DNA from: Candidatus Methanophagaceae archaeon
Lineage (GTDB): Archaea; Halobacteriota; Syntropharchaeia; Alkanophagales; Methanospirareceae
Length of the DNA stretch: 5,547 nucleotides
Reading direction: 5' to 3'
NCBI GenBank assembly: GCA_013374505.1
Contig: QENJ01000292.1
Span: 1-5,547, forward strand
Below, piece by piece: positions 1-4,900 of this stretch. Within the stretch, counting starts at the first letter, position 1. Every line of letters begins with the position of its first letter. Made by a program: the position numbers and the translations under genes. The notes below the pieces were generated by a model. The model saw only the letters and a program-made list of their open reading frames with translations. It was not told the origin of the DNA and did not search any database.

Positions 1-500
1 TATCCATAAGCAGGTCGCCCATGGTGTCTTGATTACCCCTTTGTGACCAAGTTCCGAGGTATAGATCTGATGCCAACTCACTGAATTCCCAGACTACGCC
101 CATAGCCATCGCAGTTATGACAACGAAAAAAGCCATCACATATGGGTCCATCGTGAGTCCATACCAGTACTTATCCAAGACATAAATAACGATAAATGCC
201 ATAGAGGCAACAAGAGCACCAGAAGTAAAATGCGCAATCGTATCATAATGCGGCAATATAAAATATGCCCTGGTAACCTGGCCACCTATATGTAGCAATA
301 ACGCAAGTGTAAGCAAACAATCAAGTGCCAAAGGCAGGGTTACATCGTACCTTCGATTTATAATTGCGGGTAGCATACAAATAAGTAAAGCAAGAACACC
401 GGAAATGGCCAGTGTCCACTTGCCCCCTCGTGGCTGCTATAAGTATCAATATCACCATAAGTGCCTTCAGAATATACGAAATAACGATGCCTACTTTCAT
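1..500 (-). pseudogene. YjdF/DUF2238-like membrane protein, frameshifted and cut by the window edge
   Basis: Read from the ATG at 500, the protein begins MKVGIVISYILKALMVILIL and is open to a G5 run (423-427). There the frame is lost and closes at 321. Skipping one G (TRGKW instead of TRGQV) gives an open frame to base 1, about 166 codons in total. The restored protein has about five hydrophobic segments and the motifs HYDTIAHFTSG, GVVWEFSEL and, near the window edge, GNQDTMGDLLMD. The spacing of His-Phe, Trp-Glu-Phe and Asp-Thr-Met-x-Asp resembles the YjdF/DUF2238 integral membrane family, whose function is unknown to me. The second frame has a TAG just upstream of the shift, so it cannot start on its own. 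The extra base may be a real mutation or a homopolymer sequencing error; everything else looks intact, so the gene may be functional. A TATA box lies 26 bases before the ATG and there is no Shine-Dalgarno sequence. The family call is by eye and the C-terminus is not visible. Confidence 0.66.
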
Positions 501-525
501 AATGTACGTTATCAAAGCTTAGGAG

Positions 526-534
526 TATAAAAAC
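526..534 (-). promoter_or_regulatory. TATA box of the YjdF-like gene, probably leaderless
   Basis: On the minus strand the sequence reads GTTTTTATA, a good archaeal TATA element. Its end is 26 bases from the ATG at 500. Archaeal transcription usually starts about 25 bases after the TATA box, so the transcript would begin at or next to the start codon. The absence of a Shine-Dalgarno sequence fits this. A TTG at 515 in the same frame is a less likely start. Confidence 0.5.
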
Positions 535-651
535 TTATTCGGTATTTTTGTGGTTCGCCCCTTTTTCTGTATCAAAAAGTCAACGTAGAATAAGGAGATA
601 AAAGGGGGAAGATATGCAATAACATTTTTGTATTTGTATAGCAGCGGGGTA

Positions 652-782
652 ACAAACCACGAGATTACACGAGATTAACACAAGATTTTTGGGTTAGCAT
701 AGGATAAAGAACCAATAGAGTCATTAAGCCGGACCCATAGTATTGCTTTCTCGTGAAAATCTGTGTAATCTGGTGGTTTACT
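652..782. repeat. MITE-like inverted-repeat element with AGATTACAC arms
   Basis: The left arm (about 654-676) reads AAACCACGAGATTACACGAG and onward. The reverse complement of the right arm (about 759-780) reads AAACCACCAGATTACACAGA and onward. The arms match over about 22 bases, with a few mismatches and one gap, and enclose about 80 bases with no coding potential. The AGATTACACAGATT-type core is like the repeat at 4636-4660 and the AACGCAGAT motifs around the GxxExxY remnant. It is most likely a small non-autonomous repeat of the kind scattered between genes in many genomes. Its exact ends and any target duplication cannot be fixed from one copy. Confidence 0.55.
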
Positions 783-789
783 AAACAAA

Positions 790-816
790 TTAAAAAAAGA
801 AACAAAAAAAATCTTA
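790..816 (-). terminator. Oligo-T terminator of the hendecad-repeat lipoprotein gene
   Basis: On the minus strand, 70 to 100 bases past the stop codon at 889, there are a T8 run (811-804) and a T7 run (798-792) separated by a few bases. Archaeal RNA polymerase stops on such U-rich tracts without needing a hairpin. A small hairpin at 837-853 lies between the stop codon and the tracts and could contribute. The assignment rests on sequence composition and position only. Confidence 0.5.
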
Positions 817-888
817 AACGTCAGGACGTAAGAGGTGGAGAAAAAGTTTCTCCCCCTTTTACTTCCTTATATTCCTTTATAGTTCTAC

Positions 889-1326
889 TTATTGTGTTGT
901 TTCCGTAGTTTCATTGACAGTAGTGTTAATTGCTTCTTTGGTCGCATTGACAGTAGTGTTAATTGCTTCTTTGGTCGCATTGACAGTAGTGTTAATTGCT
1001 TCTTTGGTCGCATTGACAGTAGTGTTAATTGCTTCTTTAGTCGCATTGACGGTCCCTTTTATTGCTTCTTTCGTCTCACCAACATCCCCTTTTATTGCTT
1101 CCTTAGCCTTATCAACATCCTCTTTTACTGTTTCCTTAGCCTTATCAACATCCTCTTTTACTGTTTCCTTAGCCTTACCAAGATCCTCTTTTATTGTTTC
1201 CTTAGCCTCATCGAGTTTCTCATTTGTTTCTTCCTCCTTCGGTTGATCCACGCAGCCCATAGACAAGGACGTAACAAAGATTGCTACTACAATAGCCGCA
1301 AGAATAATAGTTTTTCGCTTTTCCAT
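889..1326 (-). CDS. Lipoprotein with 11-residue amphipathic repeats and a sequon-rich tail
   Basis: This 145-residue protein begins MEKRKTIILAAIVVAIFVTS and has a lipobox-like LSMGC, with Cys25 as the predicted lipidated residue. The L sits at -4, so the box is not textbook. From about residue 38 to 136 there are nine 11-residue units. The first ones are charged (KAKETVKEDVD). The last four are ATKEAINTTVN, followed by a TETTQ tail. Hendecads of this kind form long amphipathic helices or right-handed coiled coils, as in group 3 LEA proteins and other surface stalks; I do not claim an LEA function. Nine N-x-T sequons (N94 to N138) lie only in the C-terminal half. The ATG at 1326 is preferred over the GTG at 1335 because that GTG lies inside the ribosome binding site. 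Promoter, leader and signal peptide are shared with the gene at 2078-2617. A likely role is a surface-anchored stalk or spacer, possibly glycosylated. The repeats are near identical in DNA, so copy number may vary between strains. Confidence 0.75.
   Translation of the reverse strand: MEKRKTIILAAIVVAIFVTSLSMGCVDQPKEEETNEKLDEAKETIKEDLGKAKETVKEDVDKAKETVKEDVDKAKEAIKGDVGETKEAIKGTVNATKEAINTTVNATKEAINTTVNATKEAINTTVNATKEAINTTVNETTETTQ
913..1209 (-). repeat. 33-bp tandem repeat, nine units, inside the lipoprotein gene
   Basis: Units start at 913, 946, 979, 1012, 1045, 1078, 1111, 1144 and 1177. The first three are identical by eye and the fourth differs by one base (G to A near 1039). The next two are intermediate. 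The units at 1111 and 1144 are identical to each other, and the ninth differs slightly. Each unit is exactly 11 codons, so gain or loss of units keeps the frame. The identity gradient suggests recent expansion at the 3' end of the gene, by slippage or unequal crossing over. Confidence 0.9.
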
Positions 1327-1330
1327 ACTA

Positions 1331-1340
1331 ATCACCCCCT
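1331..1340 (-). promoter_or_regulatory. Ribosome binding site fixing the start at 1326
   Basis: The minus strand reads AGGGGGTGAT, ending four bases before the ATG at 1326. It is one base away from the perfect GGAGGTGAT of the sister gene at 2617. An upstream GTG codon (1335-1333) is part of this site and is therefore not the likely start. Confidence 0.7.
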
Positions 1341-1415
1341 AACGTTCTTTTTGCTATTTAACCTTCTATAAAAGTTTCGGTCATTTCTGCACCACACACA
1401 ACATAGCCGACCGTC

Positions 1416-1424
1416 TATATAAAA
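1416..1424 (-). promoter_or_regulatory. TATA box of the hendecad lipoprotein gene
   Basis: The minus strand reads TTTTATATA, about 90 bases before the ATG at 1326, predicting a leader of some 65 bases. The whole stretch from here to the start codon aligns with the leader of the gene at 2617, including the TATA position (87 bases in that case). The conserved layout between two copies supports it as a real promoter. An A8 tract (T8 on the plus strand, 1432-1439) lies just upstream. Confidence 0.6.
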
Positions 1425-1463
1425 GCATATGTTTTTTTTGCACAGAACTGTTTATTATTGTAA

Positions 1464-1733
1464 TTGCCGGGCGAAGTACAAGAAAAAAAAGAAAGAATAC
1501 ATTATGATAATCGGACGCAGAAGAACGCAGATAATCCGGATTTTAAATATACGGAATTGACGGATGAGTTTATTAGAATCTTATATCGAGTTTATAATAA
1601 ACGGGGTTCTGGTTTTCGGGAAAAGGTTTATGGGAATGCAATGATGATAGAACTTATTTTTGGCACTAAACCGGAAGTTAAACGTAAGGTATTTGAAGAA
1701 CTAGTTTTCGGCGTAAATCTGCGTCCTAAATAG
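1464..1733 (+). pseudogene. GxxExxY-family protein with its central part deleted
   Basis: The frame of 89 codons starts at a TTG at 1464; there is no ATG before residue 59 and no clear ribosome binding site, so the start is uncertain. Residues 29-65 (KYTELTDEFIRILYRVYNKR and on through GSGFREKVYGNAMMIEL) match the N-terminal half of the GxxExxY family; G-F-R-E-K-V-Y is the name motif. The next residues, IFGTKPEVKRKVFEEL, match the family's C-terminal end, usually LINFG followed by K-x-x-x-K-R-x-x-F. The family is normally about 120-130 residues and related to the PD-(D/E)XK nuclease fold. The middle, about 50 residues with the Asp and Glu-x-Lys positions, is missing, so no catalysis is expected. 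The first 30 codons and the last 10 are built from a short repeat in opposite orientations. This is the only gene remnant on the plus strand, facing away from its neighbour at 1326. Confidence 0.72.
1508..1545 (+). repeat. Left inverted repeat of the GxxExxY remnant
   Basis: The sequence GGACGCAGAAGAACGCAGA and the following ATAATCCGGATTT pair in inverted orientation with the right copy at about 1706-1730, whose reverse complement begins GGACGCAGATTTACGCCGA. The two agree at most positions over 19 bases. The motif is the GCAGATT type that also occurs at 4631-4660 and, as AGATTACAC, at 652-782. It lies inside the reading frame and encodes the low-information N-terminus DNRTQKNADNPDF. Confidence 0.55.
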
Positions 1734-1753
1734 TTAGAACTTGTACTTTATAT
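1716..1753 (+). repeat. 38-bp repeat, copy 1, at the end of the GxxExxY remnant
   Basis: Bases 1716-1753 match the reverse complement of 4604-4641 at 36 of 38 positions (differences at 1723 and 1734). It begins AATCTGCGTCCTAAATAG, contains the stop codon of the GxxExxY remnant, and ends with ACTTTATAT, which looks like an archaeal TATA element. Here nothing recognisable follows it. Confidence 0.8.
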
Positions 1754-1891
1754 GCAATGGAAAAGTCAAAATTTAAACCCAGGCATAAAAGAAAATGGGG
1801 ACGCCCCCCCCACCAATTTTACTTCGTAGTTACCCTATTTGAATTCCGCTTTTAGTTCTGTCTTTTGCTCAGAACTAAGTTACTCGACTTA
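1734..1891. other. Gap between the GxxExxY remnant and the lipoprotein relic
   Basis: No gene is supported here. It holds the end of the 38-bp repeat, a C8 run (1804-1811), and a perfect 9-base-pair hairpin with TTAGTTCTG (1852-1860), a 9-base loop and CAGAACTAA (1870-1878). The hairpin has no T tract on either side, so it is not clearly a terminator. It might mark the end of a transcript coming from 2617 or be a leftover of a mobile element. Confidence 0.5.
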
Positions 1892-2055
1892 CTTCGGTTG
1901 ATCCACGCAGCCCATAGACAAGGACGTAACAAAGATTGCTACTACGATAGCCGCAAGAATAACAGTTTCCTGTTTCCCCTACTAATCCCCAAAACTGCTC
2001 TTATTGTTATTTGTCCTTCGACAACGGTTGCGGTCATTTCTGCGTCACACAACAT
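1892..2055 (-). pseudogene. Relic of a lipoprotein leader and signal peptide
   Basis: Bases 1892-1964 match 1237-1309 in the hendecad lipoprotein gene with about two differences. They would encode ILAAIVVAIFVTSLSMGC followed by VDQPK, and a stop (TAA) follows at once. The start codon is destroyed: the bases that would give ATG-GAA read AGG-GGA, and a TAG lies just upstream. Homology continues at lower identity into the former 5' leader (CGGTCATTTCTGC is kept at about 2031-2043) and fades near 2055, shortly before the stop codon of the inhibitor gene, so no TATA box remains. This is a third copy of the promoter-proximal cassette, closer to the gene at 1326 than to that at 2617, and dead. Confidence 0.8.
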
Positions 2056-2077
2056 TCTTCTCGTCCACATTCGCAGG

Positions 2078-2617
2078 TCAGCGTGCTACCACATCTATAG
2101 CGAATATTTCTGCTGGCGCCTCATCCTTCTCCCACGAGCGGCGATACACCATCTTAAGGGCGGTTCTACCGGCACCCACAACATTAAACCGGATGGTTTG
2201 CACACCACCAACACCGACCATATCTTCCGGATTAGGGGCTGACTCGTATTCTATTTCACTTACTTGCTGCAGGACCTGCACATCCGGTGCTTCTGCAACC
2301 TCCCACTCGTAGCCGGTAGTCGGGTTCGAGTCCAGAACGACAGCCAAAGCTTGCCCGTTTTTCACTCCGACCTCTGTACCGTTGTCCGCTGCAGTGAGCA
2401 GCACCTCGTTGGAATCAGAACTGTCGGGTTCCTTTTTTACGCCCTCACTCTCTTTTAGCTTTTGCGCCGCATCATCTGTTTGGACTACCTCTTTAGACTC
2501 CTGGTGTTCCTCGGTTACTGATTCCTCTTTCTGTTGATCCACACAGCCCATAGACAATGACGTCACAAAGATTGCTACTACAATCGCCGCAATAACAATA
2601 GTCTTCCGTTTTTCCAT
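2078..2617 (-). CDS. Lipoprotein with chagasin-type (I42) cysteine peptidase inhibitor domain
   Basis: The protein has 179 residues. Residues 1-25 are a lipoprotein signal peptide (MEKRKTIVIAAIVVAIFVTS, then LSMGC with Cys25). Residues 26-70 are a Glu/Lys/Ser-rich flexible linker. From about 71 to the end is a beta-rich domain with the three loops of the chagasin family in order: NPTTGY at 98-103, GVGG at 135-138 and RRSW at 159-162 (RPW in most members). In that family the three loops enter the active-site cleft of papain-like peptidases. I infer a membrane-anchored inhibitor outside the cell, protecting envelope proteins from the cell's own or neighbours' cysteine peptidases. The lost Pro in the third loop could change specificity. 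The start is the ATG at 2617, five bases after a perfect GGAGGTGA; the GTG at 2626 lies inside that site. It lies 130 bases downstream of the GDPD stop with its own TATA box, so separate transcription is likely. Confidence 0.85.
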   Translation of the reverse strand: MEKRKTIVIAAIVVAIFVTSLSMGCVDQQKEESVTEEHQESKEVVQTDDAAQKLKESEGVKKEPDSSDSNEVLLTAADNGTEVGVKNGQALAVVLDSNPTTGYEWEVAEAPDVQVLQQVSEIEYESAPNPEDMVGVGGVQTIRFNVVGAGRTALKMVYRRSWEKDEAPAEIFAIDVVAR

Positions 2618-2621
2618 ACAT

Positions 2622-2630
2622 ATCACCTCC
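2622..2630 (-). promoter_or_regulatory. Strong ribosome binding site of the inhibitor gene
   Basis: The minus strand reads GGAGGTGAT, fully complementary to the usual 3' end of 16S rRNA, placed just before the ATG at 2617. It overlaps the in-frame GTG at 2626 and so decides the start. Confidence 0.8.
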
Positions 2631-2703
2631 TAACTCTTTTTATGCCAATAACCCTTCTTCACGGGTTTCAGTATTTCACGCACACATACTATGACAGACC
2701 CAC

Positions 2704-2712
2704 TATATATAA
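2704..2712 (-). promoter_or_regulatory. TATA box of the inhibitor lipoprotein gene
   Basis: The minus strand reads TTATATATA, 87 bases before the ATG at 2617, in the 130-base gap after the GDPD stop codon. The position matches the TATA box of the sister gene (1416-1424), and the leader between them is homologous, with blocks such as GGGTTATTGGCATAAAAAG near 2637-2655 corresponding to the other copy. The predicted leader is about 60 bases. Confidence 0.6.
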
Positions 2713-2747
2713 CTGTCTATTGGACTACCGTTTTTGTGTGTGAAGCG

Positions 2748-4578
2748 TTATTCAACAAAGGTAAAGAATTTAGTGGTTAGTTTTTCTATTTTGCTCCGAT
2801 TTTGTTTCTCGTGCAGTAATTCACGAATCATGACCGGATCATCGTTTATGATGGTATCCACACCCAAATCTACATACCCACTGACATCTGCTTTCGGGTT
2901 AAGAGTCCAGATATGTACTTCTTTATTGTCATCATGCGCATCACGCATAAATTTCTTGGTTAATACTAAATTCGGCTCAACGCTATAGAACTCAACATCT
3001 AATTCTGCATAATCGCCTATAACATAAGCAATAATCATACCTATCGGTAAATCCGGATTTAACGCTCTTACTTCTTGCAGTGCATTGTAATCAAATGATG
3101 ATAGCACACATTCATCTTTTATTCCTCGTTCTTCAACAATCCGGACTGTTTTCTCTACCAGGTTCTTCTTATGGCCACTCATTTTTAGCTCGATATTTAG
3201 TTTTATCTTACCTTTTGTTACATCTATCACTTCGTCAAGCGTGGGCACTTTTTCTCCCGCAAACTCGGGTGAGAACGAACTCCCCACATCTATCTCTTGT
3301 AACTCCGAATAGTTAAGATCCCAGATATTTGCGTCCACACCACCCACATGACGTAAGTTGGAATCATGTATCACAACTACAACGCCATCCTTTGTCTCTT
3401 GTACATCAAGCTCGGCATAATCTGCTTTATCTTCAATCGCGGCTTCAAAAGCGCTAATCGTGTTCTGCGGTGCACGAGCAGAACTACCACGATGCGCAGT
3501 CACGTACACCGTTTTGTCAATGCTATCAATGTCGTCCTGGACTACGGGAATCAAGAAAAAGGTTGCTATAGCGATTCCCACCAGACATATGCCAAGAGCA
3601 GCATGAATCTGTTTCTTACGCACCTCGGGCGTACTGGGAAAACACAATTCTTTCGGCTCTGGTACAATAATATCAGAACCCGTTCTTTCTCGTGCTTTAT
3701 TTTGGTAATACAACTCTGTGAAGAGATTACTAGTAAGTGAATTGAGGACTAAGGAAAGTATAATAAGAATAAGGGAGAAAAGAGCTACGAGAACAGAAAA
3801 AACAGGTGCAAGCAATACCGGGTTATCAACAAAAACATAGAGCGATAGCCAGCTCAGGGCACTGAATACGAGAATTATAACGGCTGAGCACAACCCGATC
3901 AAGAAAAACCATGCCAAAACTGTTACTACTAATTCCAGGAATAGCTTCCGATTTAGTTTATATGCAAAAGCGTCAGAAACTTTCTTGCCTTCTAGCACGA
4001 CAAAATAGTCTACAAAAATCCATCTGATATACCGCAAATACAAAGAAAGGATACATAGTACTGCTAATATGATTAACAAAGGAATAAAGAACCCGCTATC
4101 ACGGAATACGAGATTTATTGCTGCAAGGGCCAAAAAAATTGCGAGTACTGCTACATAATATAACGCTTTTCTTACTACAGCCGCTAACTCAACAGGGAGT
4201 TGTTTGGCAGATTGTCTAAGAGCAGAAACGGCGGTCATTCTTTCGCCGGTCTGATAACTCGTGGTGATAAAAAGTAATCCAAATTGTTCAATACAATAAA
4301 TCGCGATTGCAACAAAGGCAAACAACAGGACTGCGATAATACCGCGGAAACTGAACAAAAAAAGATGCAATATCTGTATTGAGCAGAGCAGGGTAACCTT
4401 TTATATCAAATAAAAAGTCGTAGATGAGATACAGTATCGGTAGGATCACGATATTCAATAGAATAGCAAAAAGAACTTGATACGTAATTGTATCGTACAA
4501 ACAGACCTTGAACGCATTGAAAGAATTACGAAATAGCGTTGCGACTCGATATTTTTGGGGTGGGGCTTTGGGTAACAT
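2748..4578 (-). CDS. Membrane glycerophosphodiester phosphodiesterase, split by one extra base in T7
   Basis: Two frames join into one 609-residue protein if one T of the T7 run (4357-4363) is skipped: ...NTDIASF, then LFSFRGIIAVLLF.... The 5' frame alone ends at 4288; the 3' frame alone can start only from a TTG at 4370. Roughly the first 350 residues are polytopic membrane sequence of the GDPD-associated membrane domain type (segments near 35-55, 77-100, 140-185, 215-285, 325-345). Residues 358-590 are a GDPD domain with HRG (His362), ELD (Glu389, Asp391), HD (His404), IELK (Glu463) and a closing DTIINDDP. These are the expected general acid/base and metal residues. The usual PENT is PQNT here. 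The family cleaves glycerophosphodiesters to glycerol phosphate and an alcohol; in an archaeon the head group, and whether the glycerol is the G1P isomer, are unknown. Topology cannot be set by eye. A TATA box 24 bases before the ATG suggests a leaderless transcript. Confidence 0.85.
4288..4578 (-). other. 5' part of the GDPD gene as it reads before the frameshift
   Basis: If the extra base is real, translation from the ATG at 4578 yields a 96-residue product. Only its first 73 residues (ending NTDIASF) belong to the membrane domain, with one clear hydrophobic segment (VLFAILLNIVILPILYLIY). The last 23 residues are out of frame and hydrophilic or Cys-rich. It overlaps the 3' frame by 83 bases. 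I treat it as part of the GDPD gene, not as a separate gene. Confidence 0.8.
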
Positions 4579-4601
4579 ATAGTTATGAGTTCAACTTCAG
4601 G

Positions 4602-4611
4602 TAATATAAAG
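4602..4611 (-). promoter_or_regulatory. TATA box of the GDPD gene, carried by a repeat
   Basis: The minus strand reads CTTTATATTA, ending 24 bases before the ATG at 4578, with no Shine-Dalgarno sequence between, which fits a leaderless mRNA. Most of the element (up to 4604) belongs to the 38-bp repeat that also occurs at 1716-1753. Confidence 0.5.
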
Positions 4612-4641
4612 TACAAGTTCTATCTATTTAGGATGCAGATT
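4604..4641 (-). repeat. 38-bp repeat, copy 2, upstream of the GDPD gene
   Basis: It is the inverted copy of 1716-1753, with 36 of 38 bases equal. It begins AATCTGCATCCTAAATAG on the minus strand and runs into the TATA box of the GDPD gene. On the other side it continues into the ACACAGATT direct repeat. Confidence 0.8.
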
Positions 4642-4661
4642 CACACAGATTCACACAGATT
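4636..4661 (+). repeat. Short direct repeat TCACACAGAT
   Basis: The decamer TCACACAGAT occurs twice in tandem at 4641-4660, preceded by GCAGAT. It is the same type of motif as the AGATTACAC arms at 652-782 and the ACGCAGAT units at 1514-1533. It abuts the presumed end of the ISL3-type remnant at 4663. Confidence 0.7.
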
Positions 4662-4662
4662 T

Positions 4663-4900
4663 GGCTCTTCGCTATTTCATGTGGGTAGTTGGAATTTTAA
4701 GTGACCCAATCGAAGGTATATCATAGTGATGAAATTTGGGATATTTCGATAACCACGAGCACTCCGTTTTAATAATTGTACAACACTATTAGTGCCCTCT
4801 AAAATCCCATTAGTGATTTTCGAATCAAAATAATTCATGACACCATCCCAATGATACTTAATGGTTTTTGCTGCCTTGATCATGGGTTTTAATCTACTGA
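4663..4900 (-). mobile_element. Remnant of an ISL3-family insertion sequence
   Basis: The stretch contains the C-terminal end of an ISL3-type transposase and, at 4663, a GGCTCTTCGC sequence that resembles the terminal repeats of ISL3-family elements. The transposase stop codon is 14 bases inside this end. The upstream side ends where the GGCTGTCCCAC tip of the IS1182-type element begins (about 4901). The rest of the element, if it survives, lies beyond the window. The exact ends are inferred. Confidence 0.55.
4677..4900 (-). pseudogene. ISL3-family transposase, C-terminal fragment
   Basis: About 74 codons remain, from SLSRLKPMIKAAKTIKYHWD through GVMNYFDSKITNGILEG, TNSVVQLLKRSARGYRN and FITMIYLRLGHLKF to the stop at 4677. 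The H-W-D-G-x-x-N-Y-F, the S-x-x-T/S-N-G-x-x-E-G-x-N-S block with the last catalytic Glu of the DDE triad, and the K-R-x-A-R-G-Y-R-N block are typical of the end of ISL3 transposases. The upstream frame meets a TGA within 15 bases of the IS1182-type tip, and the first two Asp residues of the triad are absent, so it cannot be active. An in-frame TTG at 4913 lies in the neighbouring element and is not a true start. Confidence 0.85.

Larger units (their letters stand above)
541..888. other. Intergenic region without a supported gene
   Basis: No convincing reading frame is present. From 558 to 607 there is a weak inverted pair, CCCCTTTT (558-565) and AAAAGGGG (600-607). From 652 to 782 lies the inverted-repeat element listed separately, and from 792 to 811 the oligo-A tracts that act as oligo-T on the minus strand. 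At 837-853, GGAGAAA and TTTCTCC form a perfect 7-base-pair hairpin with a 3-base loop, just past the stop of the minus-strand lipoprotein gene. Confidence 0.6.

Noticed and set aside
913..1209. Possible CRISPR array
   Set aside because: The units are contiguous, with no spacers between them, and are exact codon multiples within a protein gene.
892..1371. Long plus-strand open frames opposite the lipoprotein gene (892-1371 and 914-1246)
   Set aside because: They are mirror images of the 33-bp repeats. The products are repetitive Cys/Phe or Val/Ser strings without a ribosome binding site, while the minus strand has promoter, binding site and signal peptide.
1804..1811. C8 run as a phase-variation switch
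   Set aside because: It lies in no supported gene or promoter, so there is nothing for it to switch.
1852..1878. Perfect hairpin as an intrinsic terminator
   Set aside because: It has no T tract on either strand. I kept it only as a note in the intergenic entry.
1865..2312. Plus-strand frames 1865-2242 and 2004-2312
   Set aside because: They lie opposite the inhibitor gene and the relic, show no domain pattern, and have no start signals.
3080..3740. Plus-strand frames inside the GDPD gene (2734-2988, 3080-3316, 3366-3740)
   Set aside because: They are antisense shadows of a well-supported coding sequence.
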